A stretch of 43,795 nt of DNA. Origin: an uncultured Bacillota bacterium (lineage in GTDB: Bacteria > Bacillota > Clostridia > Christensenellales > UBA1242). Shown here piece by piece: positions 14,008 to 24,200 of the stretch. The notes under the pieces are model-generated. The model was not told where the DNA came from, did no database searches, and worked only from the letters and a program-made list of their open reading frames with translations. Made by a program: the position numbers and the translations under genes. Each line of letters begins with the position of its first letter. The stretch's first letter is position 1. The stretch is from contig CASFPO010000039.1 of NCBI GenBank assembly GCA_949296805.1, positions 1 through 43,795 of the forward strand, in the 5' to 3' direction.

Positions 14008-16836
14008 TTATAACATTTTCTTTAAATATCTTCCTGTATAGGATTTTTCTACCTTTGCCACCTGCTCTGGTGTGCCTGTTGCTACAATCCTTCCTCCGCC
14101 CGAACCACCTTCTGGCCCTAGATCAATAATATAATCTGCTGACTTTATAACATCTAGGTTATGTTCTATCACAACAACGGTATTGCCAGCCTCTACAAGT
14201 CTATTTAATATAGCAATCAATTTTTTAATATCATACATATGAAGCCCTGTAGTTGGCTCATCTAAAAGGTAAATTGTTTTGCCAGTTGATTTTTTAGAAA
14301 GCTCGGTTGCAAGTTTAACTCTCTGTGCCTCTCCTCCAGACAAAGTAGTAGCTGGCTGACCAAGTTTGATATAGTCAAGTCCTACATCGTGAAGTGCTTG
14401 CACTTTATTTTTTATCGATGGTATGTTTTCAAAGAACTTTAACGCCTCTTCTACCGTCATATCTAAGACGTCTGATATGCTCTTGTTTTTATACTTAACC
14501 TCTAAAGTCTCTCTATTATATCTTTGACCTTTGCACGCCTCACAAGGTACAACTATATCTGGCAGAAAATACATTTCTATTTCTTTTACGCCAGCACCTT
14601 CACAAGCATCGCAACGGCCACCCTTAACGTTAAAGGAAAATCTTCCCGCTGAATAACCTTTGGCTTTGGCATCGGGCGTGCTTGCAAACAGTTCTCTGAT
14701 ATAAGAGAACATTCCAACATAAGTAGCAGGATTTGAACGTGGCGTTCTGCCTATTGGCGATTGGTCAATATCAATCACTTTGTCTAGAAGTTCTACATTT
14801 TCAATTTTATCAAACTTGCCTAGTTCAAGTCTACTATTATTTAGTGTATTTGATAGATATGGATAAACTACCTCATTAAGCAGTGAGGACTTTCCGCTAC
14901 CTGACACCCCTGTAATGCAAGTAAATACACCTAGCGGTATTTCAACATTCAAATTTTTTAAGTTGTTTTCCTTTGCACCTTTGACTAAAAGAAATTTTTC
15001 CGGCACTCGACGAGAAGAAGGAACTTCAATCTTTTCCTCGCCCGTCAAAAATTTAGCAGTAACTGACCTATCTGACTTTATAATATCCTCATACTTGCCA
15101 TTTCCAACTATTTCGCCACCGTGAACGCCTGCATATGGTCCAACATCTACTATCCAGTCAGCTTCTCGAATAGTATCTTCATCGTGCTCGACTACAATTA
15201 AAGTGTTGCCTAAATCTCTAAGGTTTTTAAGCGTTGCAATCAATCTGTCATTATCCCTTTGATGAAGGCCAATTGATGGCTCGTCTAAGATATATAGCAC
15301 TCCTGAAAGCCCACTACCTATTTGAGTAGCAAGTCTTATGCGTTGTGCCTCGCCTCCTGAGAGCGTTTCTGCTGAGCGAGACAGGGTAAGATAATCAAGC
15401 CCAACGTCAGACAAAAATTTTAGTCTAGCCTTAACCTCTTTTAATATACTTGAGGCGATATCTGCCTTCTCTTTTGAAAGGTTTAAATCATCAAAATAGC
15501 CAACAAGCTCTGCTACCGACATATCGCAGATTTCTGCGATACTTTTTTCTTTAAGCTTTACCGACAAGGCACTTTCGTTTAATCTTTTACCTTTGCAAGT
15601 CGGACAGGTAATCTCTCTAACGAACTTGCCTATCTCAAACCTAACAAAGTCGCTTTTGCTCTCAGCAAGGCGTCTTTTTAGATTATTTGCTATCCCCTCA
15701 AAAGATAATGCCTTTTTGCCATTAAAATGTTCAAAGGTTTTATTCCTTGTCTCATTTTCATATAAGTCTAGTTTTTCGCCATTGTTCCCATAAAGAAGAA
15801 GCTCAATATCCTTTCTAGGTAATTTTTCTACTGGGCAGTCAAGGTCAATATTATATTTTTTTGCCAAGGCTTTAATATATCTTTCGGCAAGTCCACCGCC
15901 ATCCATTCTCCATCCAGTAGAGTTAAATGCGCCCTGATTGACTGACAGATGACCATCTTTTAAAATAATATCCTCAGAAACATCTGAGTAGACGCTAAGT
16001 CCTAAACAAGTTGGACAAGCACCATAAGGGGCGTTAAAGGAGAATAGTCTTGGAGTTATCTCCTCTAAAGTCCATCCGCAATATGGGCAAGAATAGTTGG
16101 TACTAAAAAGTTGTTCTCCGTCATCGCTTTCAACTATTACAAGCCCTTCTGCCAGTTTGACCGCTGTTTCAATACTGTCGGTCAGCCTTGAAGTTATGCC
16201 ATCTTTAAGTACAAGCCTATCTACAATAACACGGATATTATGTTTTATATTTTTATCAAGATTTATCTCCTCTTCAAGCAAATATATACTCCCATCCACT
16301 TGCACTCGAGTGTACCCTGATTTTTTTAAACTTTCAAACTGCTTAACAAAAGAACCTTTTTGCCCTCTCACAATAGGTGCAAGCAGGGTAAGTTTGCTAC
16401 CTGGTCTATAATTTAAAACAACGTCAACTATTTGGTCTACTGTCTGTTGAGAGATTGGTTTATGACAGTGTGGACAATAGGGCGTGCCCACACGTGCAAA
16501 AAGCAGTCTTAAGTAGTCATAAATTTCAGTAACAGTGCCAACGGTAGAGCGTGGATTGTGATTTGTGGTCTTTTGGTCGATAGAGATAGCCGGGCTTAGT
16601 CCGTCTATTGACTCAACGTCTGGCTTTTGTGCTTGACCTAAAAATTGGCGTGCGTAAGAAGATAAACTTTCTATGTAACGCCTTTGTCCTTCAGCAAAAA
16701 TAGTGCCAAAGGCAAGGCTAGATTTACCTGAACCGCTGACACCAGTAAAGACAATCAATTTGTGTTTTGGAATTTCTAGCGAGACATTTTTTAAGTTATT
16801 TTCTCTCGCACCTTTAATAATAATCCTATCTTTCAT
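14008..16836 (-). CDS. uvrA: Excinuclease ABC subunit A
   Basis: The damage-recognition ATPase of nucleotide excision repair, 942 aa, standard length. It has two ABC ATPase modules: Walker A GVSGSGKS at about 32-39 and again in the second half, each followed by an LSGGEAQR signature and an ILDEPS or LLDEPT Walker B. Zinc modules are visible as CPYCGWTLEE...CPTC and CDACEGAG...CEACKG; CPHCHK is an additional Cys pair near residue 120. All catalytic motifs are intact. It lies 53 bp downstream of uvrB on the same strand, forming a uvrBA operon. No LexA box of the CGAAC-N4-GTTCG type was seen upstream of the operon. Confidence 0.98.
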   Translation of the reverse strand: MKDRIIIKGARENNLKNVSLEIPKHKLIVFTGVSGSGKSSLAFGTIFAEGQRRYIESLSSYARQFLGQAQKPDVESIDGLSPAISIDQKTTNHNPRSTVGTVTEIYDYLRLLFARVGTPYCPHCHKPISQQTVDQIVDVVLNYRPGSKLTLLAPIVRGQKGSFVKQFESLKKSGYTRVQVDGSIYLLEEEINLDKNIKHNIRVIVDRLVLKDGITSRLTDSIETAVKLAEGLVIVESDDGEQLFSTNYSCPYCGWTLEEITPRLFSFNAPYGACPTCLGLSVYSDVSEDIILKDGHLSVNQGAFNSTGWRMDGGGLAERYIKALAKKYNIDLDCPVEKLPRKDIELLLYGNNGEKLDLYENETRNKTFEHFNGKKALSFEGIANNLKRRLAESKSDFVRFEIGKFVREITCPTCKGKRLNESALSVKLKEKSIAEICDMSVAELVGYFDDLNLSKEKADIASSILKEVKARLKFLSDVGLDYLTLSRSAETLSGGEAQRIRLATQIGSGLSGVLYILDEPSIGLHQRDNDRLIATLKNLRDLGNTLIVVEHDEDTIREADWIVDVGPYAGVHGGEIVGNGKYEDIIKSDRSVTAKFLTGEEKIEVPSSRRVPEKFLLVKGAKENNLKNLNVEIPLGVFTCITGVSGSGKSSLLNEVVYPYLSNTLNNSRLELGKFDKIENVELLDKVIDIDQSPIGRTPRSNPATYVGMFSYIRELFASTPDAKAKGYSAGRFSFNVKGGRCDACEGAGVKEIEMYFLPDIVVPCEACKGQRYNRETLEVKYKNKSISDVLDMTVEEALKFFENIPSIKNKVQALHDVGLDYIKLGQPATTLSGGEAQRVKLATELSKKSTGKTIYLLDEPTTGLHMYDIKKLIAILNRLVEAGNTVVVIEHNLDVIKSADYIIDLGPEGGSGGGRIVATGTPEQVAKVEKSYTGRYLKKML

Positions 16837-16889
16837 AGCAATATTATACCACTTTTAAAACAAAGTAACAATAGAAAATAAGGTAAAAG

Positions 16890-18854
16890 TTATTTTTTCT
16901 TATTTGAAAAAGAATCTAGTTGCTTGCGTAACTTTTGAATTTGATTGCGAAGTTCAATCGCTCTTTCAAAGTCAAGAGCACCAGAGGCAACCTTCATCAT
17001 AGCGGTAAGTTTTTCTATCTCGGCAGGAATTTCTTCCCTCTTTAGCTTGCTATCAAGCTTTTTGGTTATTTCAAGGGTATTTTTTACTTCTTTTATGATG
17101 GTCTTAGGCGTAATACCATGCTCTTTATTGTATTGCTCTTGCAATTGTCTGCGTTTTTGAGTTGTCTCAATCGCTCTTTTCATTGAGTCGGTCACAACAT
17201 CGGCATACATTATCACACGACCTTTTGCGTTTCTAGCCGCCCTGCCTATTGTTTGAATTAACGCACCTTCGCTACGCAAAAAGCCCTCTTTATCTGCGTC
17301 TAAAATGGCAACAAGCTCCACCTCTGGCATATCCAGTCCTTCTCGAAGTAAATTTATACCCACAAGCACATCAAACTCGCCAAGTCGCAAGCCATTGACA
17401 ATTTCCACCCTTTCCATCGTGTCAATTTCAGAGTGCATATATTTTGTTTTAAAATTATGCTCTTGCAAGAAACTTGTCAGGCTTTCTGCCATCTTTTTTG
17501 TAAGAGTAGTAACAAGCACTCTTGCCTTGTTATCAATTACCTTTTGAATTTCTACCATCAAATCTTCAATTTGATTTTTAATTGGTTTAACTTCAATCAA
17601 CGGGTCTAGTAGCCCTGTTGGTCTGATAACTTGTTCAACTACCTGTCCTGCTCGTGACAATTCATATTGTGCAGGCGTGGCAGAAACATACATAACCTGT
17701 CCTATCTTAGCTTCAAACTCATTAAAGGTAAGCGGTCTATTATCTTTTGCCGCCTCAAGTCTAAAGCCATAGTCGACGAGCGATTGCTTTCTTGCCTTGT
17801 CGCCATTATACATAGCTCTAATTTGTGGCAAGGTCATATGGCTTTCATCTATAATTGTTAAAAAATCTTTAGGAAAATAATCAATCAAGGTATAAGGTGG
17901 CTCGCCTGGAGCTCTTCCGTCAAAATAGCGAGAATAGTTTTCTATCCCGTTGCAATAGCCAACCTCTCTCATCATTTCAATATCATAAGCAACTCGCTGA
18001 CCTATCCTCTCTGCCTCAATATACTTGCCTGCTTTTGTAAAGTCCTCGACTGCTTTGTTTCTATCCTGCTCAATTTGAGCAAGAGCGTTATCCATCTTGT
18101 TACGCCCAACAGCATAATGAGTGGCTGGATAAATTGATATCTGCTTAAGCTCGTTGATAAGGTTGCCTGAAACAGGCTCAAAATTATATATCTTTTCTAT
18201 TTCATCGCCAAAAAACCTTATCTTTATGGCAAGTTCTGACTGGTTTGATGGAAAAATATCCAAAGTGTCGCCCTTCACTCTAAAAGTGGAACGTTTAAAA
18301 TCAATATCATTGCGAGAGTATTGTATGTCTATAAGCCTTGATATAACCTCGTCTCTATCTACAAGTTCGCCCTCTCTTAAAGTTATGTGCAAGTTGTAAT
18401 ACTCATCTGGGTTGCCGAGTCCATAAATACACGAAACAGAGGCAACTATAATAACATCCTCTCGCTCTAAAATTGACGAAGTAGCAGATGAGCGAAGCTT
18501 GTCAATTTCATCATTTACTGCCATATCCTTTTCAATATAGGTGTCAGTTGACACAATATATGCCTCTGGCTGATAATAATCATAGTAAGAAACAAAATAT
18601 TCCACCCGATTGTGCGGGAAAAATTCTCGAAACTCATTACATAACTGTGCCGCTAGTGTTTTGTTGTGAGCAATAACAAGGGTTGGCTTTTTCATCTGCT
18701 TGATGAGGTTTGCCATAGTAAAAGTTTTTCCGCTTCCAGTAACACCCAAAAGTACCTGTTCTTTTAAGCCATCCTTAAACCCCTCAACAAGTTTTTCTAT
18801 CGCCTCAGGTTGATCTCCAGAGGGTTTGTAGGATGAAACAAGTTCAAATTCCAT
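16890..18854 (-). CDS. uvrB: Excinuclease ABC subunit B
   Basis: The damage-verification helicase-like subunit of excision repair, 654 aa. It has Walker A GVTGSGKT at 37-44, the UvrB beta-hairpin region with [10 protein letters not shown] (about 93-102), the DESHMTLPQ motif (DEAD-like box), helicase motifs in the second RecA domain ([37 protein letters not shown]) and a UVR domain at about 611-646 that contacts UvrC and UvrA. The start is supported by an AAAGG site 8 nt upstream. No uvrC is in this window. The short upstream region has one plausible promoter. Confidence 0.98.
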   Translation of the reverse strand: MEFELVSSYKPSGDQPEAIEKLVEGFKDGLKEQVLLGVTGSGKTFTMANLIKQMKKPTLVIAHNKTLAAQLCNEFREFFPHNRVEYFVSYYDYYQPEAYIVSTDTYIEKDMAVNDEIDKLRSSATSSILEREDVIIVASVSCIYGLGNPDEYYNLHITLREGELVDRDEVISRLIDIQYSRNDIDFKRSTFRVKGDTLDIFPSNQSELAIKIRFFGDEIEKIYNFEPVSGNLINELKQISIYPATHYAVGRNKMDNALAQIEQDRNKAVEDFTKAGKYIEAERIGQRVAYDIEMMREVGYCNGIENYSRYFDGRAPGEPPYTLIDYFPKDFLTIIDESHMTLPQIRAMYNGDKARKQSLVDYGFRLEAAKDNRPLTFNEFEAKIGQVMYVSATPAQYELSRAGQVVEQVIRPTGLLDPLIEVKPIKNQIEDLMVEIQKVIDNKARVLVTTLTKKMAESLTSFLQEHNFKTKYMHSEIDTMERVEIVNGLRLGEFDVLVGINLLREGLDMPEVELVAILDADKEGFLRSEGALIQTIGRAARNAKGRVIMYADVVTDSMKRAIETTQKRRQLQEQYNKEHGITPKTIIKEVKNTLEITKKLDSKLKREEIPAEIEKLTAMMKVASGALDFERAIELRNQIQKLRKQLDSFSNKKK

Positions 18855-18882
18855 AGTTTTTGCCTTTTATCTCCTATCCACA

Positions 18883-18911
18883 ATTATATACTAAAACACA
18901 AATAAGTTAAA
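18883..18911 (-). promoter_or_regulatory. Probable promoter of uvrBA
   Basis: On the minus strand TATAAT (plus 18883-18888) is perfect, with TTTAAC (plus 18906-18911) 17 bp upstream as a weak -35. The leader would be about 25 nt. No SOS operator overlaps it. Confidence 0.5.
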
Positions 18912-18932
18912 GTGTTTTTTGTGATTTTAACC

Positions 18933-19295
18933 TTAACTTTTAAAAATCGCCTTTAAAATTAACCCAAATACAAAGCTGACAGTCGCTAAAAATACACTCC
19001 GTAAAATCAACATCAGCATTGTTTTTTTCTGCCTCTTTGCGTCCACTAAATAGGTTTGCCCTTTTTTCTTAAGCTTGACGCAATAAAAATAGCCATTTTT
19101 ACTGTCAGAAACTACAAAATCAATATAATTTTGCAAGGATAAACTTGCCATAATCTCGTCAATCTCATTGACCGACAAAACCATCTTTTTGCAAGTCTCC
19201 TTGGCTATATCGTGCGGAGAAATAAGGTAGGTCTTTTTACCTGAACATACCTTGCATAGATATTTTAAAACCAACTTTTCTTTACTATCTGGCAT
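18933..19295 (-). CDS. Winged-helix-like protein with C-terminal membrane anchor (paralogue 1)
   Basis: A 120-aa protein. The first 80 residues look like a small winged-helix domain (KLVLKYLCK first helix, a DIAKET helix, INEI-type third helix, and a two-strand wing ending in YFYCVKL). A basic linker (KRQKK) leads to one membrane segment at about 91-117, placing the N-domain in the cytoplasm. It is clearly related to the plus-strand protein at 20141-20509: the two align from the first residue with shared KLVLK, Q-x-YI and matching anchor position. An AAGGA site supports the start. A membrane-tethered DNA-binding or protein-interaction adaptor is possible, but no function is known. Alternative: a decayed member of a repeated gene family. 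Confidence 0.7.
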   Translation of the reverse strand: MPDSKEKLVLKYLCKVCSGKKTYLISPHDIAKETCKKMVLSVNEIDEIMASLSLQNYIDFVVSDSKNGYFYCVKLKKKGQTYLVDAKRQKKTMLMLILRSVFLATVSFVFGLILKAIFKS

Positions 19296-19347
19296 AATAA
19301 TTCCTTAGGATATTTTCCCACAAAATATCAAAATTATTACACACCAA

Positions 19348-19380
19348 AAAAGGATAGAAAACTTTACTTTCTATCCTTTT
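19348..19380. terminator. Intrinsic terminator downstream of the LRR remnant
   Basis: AAAAGGATAGAAA (19348-19360) pairs perfectly with TTTCTATCCTTTT (19368-19380) around a 7-nt loop. On the minus strand the stem is followed by a run of six or more T. It lies 30 bp after the LRR frame, so the remnant still has the end of its old gene. Confidence 0.85.
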
Positions 19381-19409
19381 CTCAACAGATTATATAAATA
19401 TAATTGTAA

Positions 19410-19895
19410 TTATCTTTTTTCCCAATCATTATGCAGATATATTTGATCATAATAATCTGTCAAATAATAGGCAGCAGTTGAAGGATTAGCTAGCCCAGGA
19501 ATTTGCGGTCTGCTCGAAATATCAAGATACCATGTCGTAGTATCTTCAAAGTACGCATTATCTAGACTAGTGCAACCATCAAAAGCATATGCTCCAATCA
19601 ATGTTACACTCGCTGGGATTGTTATGCTTGTTAAATTTGAACAATACTCAAAAGCACGCCTCCCTATACTTGTCAATTGACTATCTGCTCCAAAGTTTAC
19701 TTCTGTTAATGCACTGCAACCTCTAAACGCATCCTCTCCTATACTTGTAACACCCTCTGGGATTGTTACGCTCTGCAAATTTGAGTTCCCTTCGAAAGCA
19801 CTATCTGCAATCGCAGTAATTGTATAGTCTGAGCCGTCTACATACTGCCCATCTACTATAGAAAAGGTTGATGGTATTACTAAATATTGTTCAAA
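19410..19895 (-). pseudogene. 5'-truncated BspA-like leucine-rich-repeat surface protein
   Basis: The frame is open from 19895, directly after a TAA at 19896-19898, to 19410, and encodes about 161 residues of LRR_5 (BspA/TpLRR) repeats. The pattern F-x-G/Y-C-x-x-L-x-x-ITIP-x-x-V-x-x-IG recurs about three times, and the preceding DGSDYTITAIADSAFEGNS is the usual lead into the first full repeat. No ATG and no signal peptide occur in the open frame; the only start-like codon is a TTG at 19778 inside a repeat. These proteins normally have a secretion signal and many more repeats, so the 5' part is missing. The C-terminus (ending DWEKR) and the terminator are intact. It is most likely a remnant left by deletion or recombination. 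Confidence 0.8.
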
Positions 19896-19968
19896 TTATT
19901 TTATTTTTTCTAAAATTCTATCCCCTACTTAATCTAAAATCTTATCATATTTTCAAAAAAGTTTTTAT

Positions 19969-20106
19969 CTGCCCGTCGTCACGGGCAGGACAAAATCATT
20001 CGGGGGATTTCTGAAAAATAGCATAAGTGCTATTTTTGATTATGCGGTGTCGGGAGACTTGCAAAGTCTCCCTCCGATCTCTTAAGACTAAGAAAGAGAG
20101 TTTTTT
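19969..20106 (+). ncRNA. GC-rich cluster of four hairpins ending in a terminator; candidate small RNA or repeat
   Basis: Four stem-loops lie in a row: CTGCCCGT-CGTC-ACGGGCAG (19969-19988), AAAAATAGC-ATAAGT-GCTATTTTT (20014-20037), GGGAGACTT-GCA-AAGTCTCCC (20052-20072) and TCTCTT/AAGAGA (20078-20099) followed by a T-run (20101-20106). The segment stands out from the AT-rich flanks, lies between the LRR remnant and the winged-helix gene, and has no coding frame. The last hairpin with its T-run is terminator-like on the plus strand. It may be an RNA gene, or a dispersed palindromic element; TTATGCGG (20040-20047) is also found before the repeats at the right end of the window. Confidence 0.5.
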
Positions 20107-20140
20107 GAATAAATCAGTATAAAAACGCAAAAAATAAGGT

Positions 20141-20509
20141 ATGCTTGACGTAAAGTCAAAATTGGTTTTAAAGATATTGATTAAGGAATGCCCTTATGGT
20201 TCTTACAATATTATAGAGTCAAAGGACATAATTTCTGCATTGCCTAGCAAGTACAAGGTGGATATGGAGGGGCTTGAAAACATACTTATCTATTTAGAGA
20301 GGCAGGAGTACATTTCAATAAAGTATGACGATGACGGGGTGTATTGTTTAAGTGTGTTACCTTTTGGGAATGAACTGCTTGAGCAAGACGATAAAAAACG
20401 AGAAGAAAAATCTTCTCGTCTTTGGCTTTTTATATTAATCAATTTTTTTGTTACTCTTGTGGCGGGTTGTCTAGGAGCAGTGATTGGAAATATTCTACTC
20501 CACGGCTGA
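20141..20509 (+). CDS. Winged-helix-like protein with C-terminal membrane anchor (paralogue 2)
   Basis: A 122-aa protein related to the minus-strand gene at 18933-19295. Residues 1-80 form a probable winged-helix fold (KLVLKILIK, ESKDIISALP, LENILIYLERQEYI, then YDDDGVYCLSV). An acidic/basic linker (DDKKREEKSSR) precedes one membrane segment (about 90-119) rich in small residues (AGCLGAVIG) that could self-associate. No good ribosome site is seen: AAGG lies only 1 nt from the ATG, but the alignment to the paralogue supports this start. Its last 59 bp overlap the 3' end of radC on the other strand, and the linker codons carry the radC terminator. Function is unknown. Confidence 0.7.
   Translation: MLDVKSKLVLKILIKECPYGSYNIIESKDIISALPSKYKVDMEGLENILIYLERQEYISIKYDDDGVYCLSVLPFGNELLEQDDKKREEKSSRLWLFILINFFVTLVAGCLGAVIGNILLHG
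20393..20419 (-). terminator. radC/giant-gene terminator inside the convergent coding sequence
   Basis: ACGAGAAGA (20398-20406) pairs with TCTTCTCGT (20411-20419) around a 4-nt loop. Read on the minus strand, the stem is followed by six T (plus 20393-20398), the form of an intrinsic terminator for radC, 32 bp past its stop. The same bases code for the linker of the plus-strand winged-helix protein. Confidence 0.8.
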
Positions 20510-21209
20510 AAATTCTGACAGTGTTCTTGCGTGCCATACTATAGATACCATCATTTCCAACAACCATAGAGTCTATGAGTTTGCAACCAGAAAAATTAAA
20601 TACACCTTGCATATTTTCAAAGGAGACTAAATCTTGTTTTGACGGAGTGCTACTGCCATCTGGATGATTATGTACCAAATACACACCATGCACTTTGGTA
20701 GTAGATACATACAGAGCAACATCTCTCATCTCAATGCTTACAGAAGAGGTCCTGCCTTTGGCAAGGCGTCTGCCTTGGATGATATACCCCGAAGAATTTA
20801 CACCAAATATGTATAATTCTTCCTCAGCACGATATCGCAAAAGCTGTTCTATATAATCTAAAAAGTCTCCAACCGACTTTAATGGCTGATACTTTAATTT
20901 TTCACTAGTGTAGTAGTAAAACACTTCTAGCAAGGAGTGTATTTTTTGTGCTGTCATCTCGCCAACGCCCTTGACTTCCATCAAATCCTCTACCGATGCC
21001 TCCAGCACAGTTTGAACGTTTTGAAAGCGACCAAGCAGGCGGTGTGCGAGAGGATTAACATCCCCTCGTGGAAAAATGAAAAACAAGATATACTCAAGTG
21101 CTTGTACATTGCTCAGTCCATCCAGACCGACACGGTTGACTGTTTCAGTCAACCTTTTTCTATGTCCGTCATGAATACATTTACCCTTTTGATTTTTATC
21201 GTTTTCCAT
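20451..21209 (-). CDS. radC: RadC-family JAB/MPN-domain protein
   Basis: A 252-aa RadC homologue. An N-terminal region with a helix-hairpin-helix motif (VEDLMEVKGVGEMTAQKI, about 73-90) leads to a JAB1/MPN-like metalloprotease fold with the zinc motif H-x-H-x10-D (His180, His182, Asp193 in VHNHPDGSSTPSKQD). The ends IYSMARKN and a C-terminal extension of about 20 residues follow. The biochemical role of RadC is unsettled; the original repair link in E. coli was not upheld, and homologues are frequent on mobile elements. It starts 24 bp after the giant lipoprotein gene with an AAAGGAG site and no promoter of its own in the gap, so both are probably on one mRNA. It converges on the winged-helix gene and overlaps it by 59 bp. 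Confidence 0.92.
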   Translation of the reverse strand: MENDKNQKGKCIHDGHRKRLTETVNRVGLDGLSNVQALEYILFFIFPRGDVNPLAHRLLGRFQNVQTVLEASVEDLMEVKGVGEMTAQKIHSLLEVFYYYTSEKLKYQPLKSVGDFLDYIEQLLRYRAEEELYIFGVNSSGYIIQGRRLAKGRTSSVSIEMRDVALYVSTTKVHGVYLVHNHPDGSSTPSKQDLVSFENMQGVFNFSGCKLIDSMVVGNDGIYSMARKNTVRIFSRGVEYFQSLLLDNPPQE

Positions 21210-21233
21210 TATATTTCTCCTTTTGTTAATACT

Positions 21234-24200
21234 TTAGTTGGAATCATCACGATTAGCATCCTCTAGCAAGGTTGCGTAATTGCTTCCATCCCATACAACC
21301 ACATTACCTTCATCATCTGTACCCGTTGGGTACTGCGTTGCGTATTCGCCCTCTGCTTTAAATACCTTCTCTAGGTGCGGGGTTATATCTTCAGTGAAGA
21401 CATCCCAGTGGTGTTCCATTCCTGAGTAGTCGCTCTTTATAACCTCAATTTCTGTTTGTTCGCCCACATATCTAAGTTTAAGATATTCTACGGTATAAAA
21501 TTCATAGCGTATAAAGACCTCATCTCGAGTGCACAATGCCGGATCAGAATCTCCATTGCCTTGCACGTACTCCATTCCTCCCAAGCCATACCTACCTCTA
21601 GCGCCGGATAGACCATTAATACCGCAAAGTCCAGACACACTATTTCCGTTAATATCAGCTGTATACATACTATTATCAAGTATTGTTACGACCTGTCCTG
21701 GAACACCACCAGTGCCTCCTTCTCCTGCATCATCTGGTTTATATGAGCCATCAAGTGCAACACTGTCAATATTGTCGCTACCTCGTTCTGTGCTTCTACC
21801 TGCACCACCATTGCCACCACTTCCTGTTATAAACAATCCATTATTTGTAAAGGTTGGCTCTGCTGAAGGATCAGGCCCTACGTAAAGCACGATGTTTCCT
21901 CCGTCACTTCCATCATAACCTGCACCATTTCCATTAGAAGAGGTAGTGGTATTATTTGCCCCATCTCTACCATCAGCTGAGATTATTACGCCATAGTTAG
22001 TGAGGCTTGCATTACCGGTATTTGTTAGCAATGTAAGGTCGTAGATTGAATTGGAAGTGCTTACTGCCAGAGTATTTACAAATCCGCTAATTGAAGCATA
22101 GTTTGTGATCTCAATGTTATTGGTAGTTTGTTCTGATGCATTTATAATAGCTCCGCCATAATTAGACTTGTTTACATTGATACTCGCTCCGTACAGCTCT
22201 ACCTCTGAAAGATCGCTTGTAATAGTCGAACCATTAAATATCAAGGATTTGTTCTGCCCTTCTGCTAGCAACTTTATATCCTTAATAAATCCTGAATTTA
22301 GCTCTAAGAACAGCGAGCCTTGGGTATCTGTTATATAATAGGATAGATAATAGCCATTTCCTATAATATTGACATTTTCACTCTTCCTAAATCCCATGCC
22401 AATATTTCTAAGTGAAACATCGCTCATAAGTATGATTGGGCGAGCTTCTAGTGGCTCATACTTATTATCAACATCATAAGTGCCTGTTAAGGTATCAGAG
22501 TTTGTGTTGAGTTCTACCAGTGCAGTTGCTGATGAGGAGGCAGTTGAGTTTCTGTTATTTAGTATAACGGTTATGGTATTGCCATCTACTATAAAATGTT
22601 GACCTTCAGTTAAAGGATGACCATCATTTGTGGTAACTGAAACTGTTACCTCATTTGCAGTGCTATCTAACAAGAAACTTGCCTGAGATGTTGCATAACT
22701 TGGTGTAGTTGTTTTCTGGTCTACCCATTCATAGTCAGCCCTTGTGATAGAAGTAGTAAATTCTTGAGTCGTGAGATCTAGTTTATTTGCAGTTAAAGAT
22801 TTCTGCACTGTATAGCGAGAATCTACATAGATAATATCGCCTTCCCTCTGAAGCATTTGAGAGTAGCTTTCATAGGATAGCTCTGGCTTTCCTGTATTGA
22901 TATCTATAAGATCGTCAAGAACAATACTTTCTTCTCCAGAAGTAAAAATATTGTCTCCACTCCAGCCACTCAAATCGGTAGTTACATTAGTTTGAGAAGT
23001 TATATCTCCCTCAGGCATATCTATATATCCATTTTCATCGTAGTAGTAGATAAAGTAAGTGCTTCCTTTTTCGGTTGTTCTACTAAAGATTTGCACATCA
23101 TTTTGATCATAGATGGTATAGTCACTACCATTTTCTTTATACTTCAAATAATAGAAGGTTTGGTCAGAATCATTTGCTAAAAATACAACATTGTTGATAA
23201 CAGCTCCATCTTTTACCGAGGCATTGACAACATAATCTTCTCCAGTCTGACTATCTTTTAAAACCACTGTAATTGAGTTTTTATCTAACTCTGTTTTTTG
23301 ATAGTAAGAGTTAAAGCCAATTCCGTAAGTAACATCGCCCTCGCCTATATCTATATTACTTGGATTACCTGGTAAGTTTCCAGTAAAGGCTGAGGTTGTT
23401 CTTGTTGCAGTGTAAACCCTTGTCATATTATAGTCGCCTACAAATATATTATAGACAAGTGTTTCGCCTTCTTCAAGTGCTTGGTCAAGGCTTATGTGAT
23501 AGACTGTAAACTCCCTATCGCAAGTCTCCTCATATTCTATTTCTAATGCGCCTTGATAAACTGTGATACCATTTAAAGTATGTGAAACTAAGTTGCTTGC
23601 ACTGATATAGTTACCATCAGTTACGAAAGAAAGTTGATTATCATTTAATTGCAGATACCCAGGAAGATTGTCTACATTATATGTTTTTTCTACTGTATTT
23701 CGCAAGTACAAATATCCTGTTCGTCCTGCTGTGTCAAAGCTTAACTGAAGTGCATCTGCCGTAACTTTATCATACAAGTCAGGCAAGGTTGCTGTCGCTG
23801 AAAAATTGTTTGCGTAAGCTGACAAAGAATTTAAGTAACTTTCAAGCAGTGAGATACAATCACCGGTTGTGCTAGTATTGATTGTAAAGGTAAGTTGATT
23901 GTTACTTATTTGCACATCAAAGGCTGTACCACTGATAAGCACATTATTAAAGCTTGCTGATTTACTCCAACTATCAGTCGCCGTACTATAAGCAAGAATT
24001 GGAGTATTAGTGTTAGAAAACACTAAAGTATCAAGCCCTAAACTCCTTAGCGACACTGTAAAAGTACGTGATTGTGCGTCTGTTCCCTCTACTATATTAT
24101 TACTAAACCAGCCACTAACTGTCTGCCCATAGCTAAGCTCTACCTTGCCGGATGCAGTTCCGCCTGCATTTGTTTCCGCAGAAGCTTGCCCAGCTTGTGT

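Noticed and set aside
13935..14129. Plus-strand 64-codon open frame
   Set aside because: It spans the bidirectional terminator and the 3' end of uvrA.
18855..18932. SOS (LexA) box upstream of uvrBA
   Set aside because: No CGAAC-N4-GTTCG-like sequence was found in the short upstream region.
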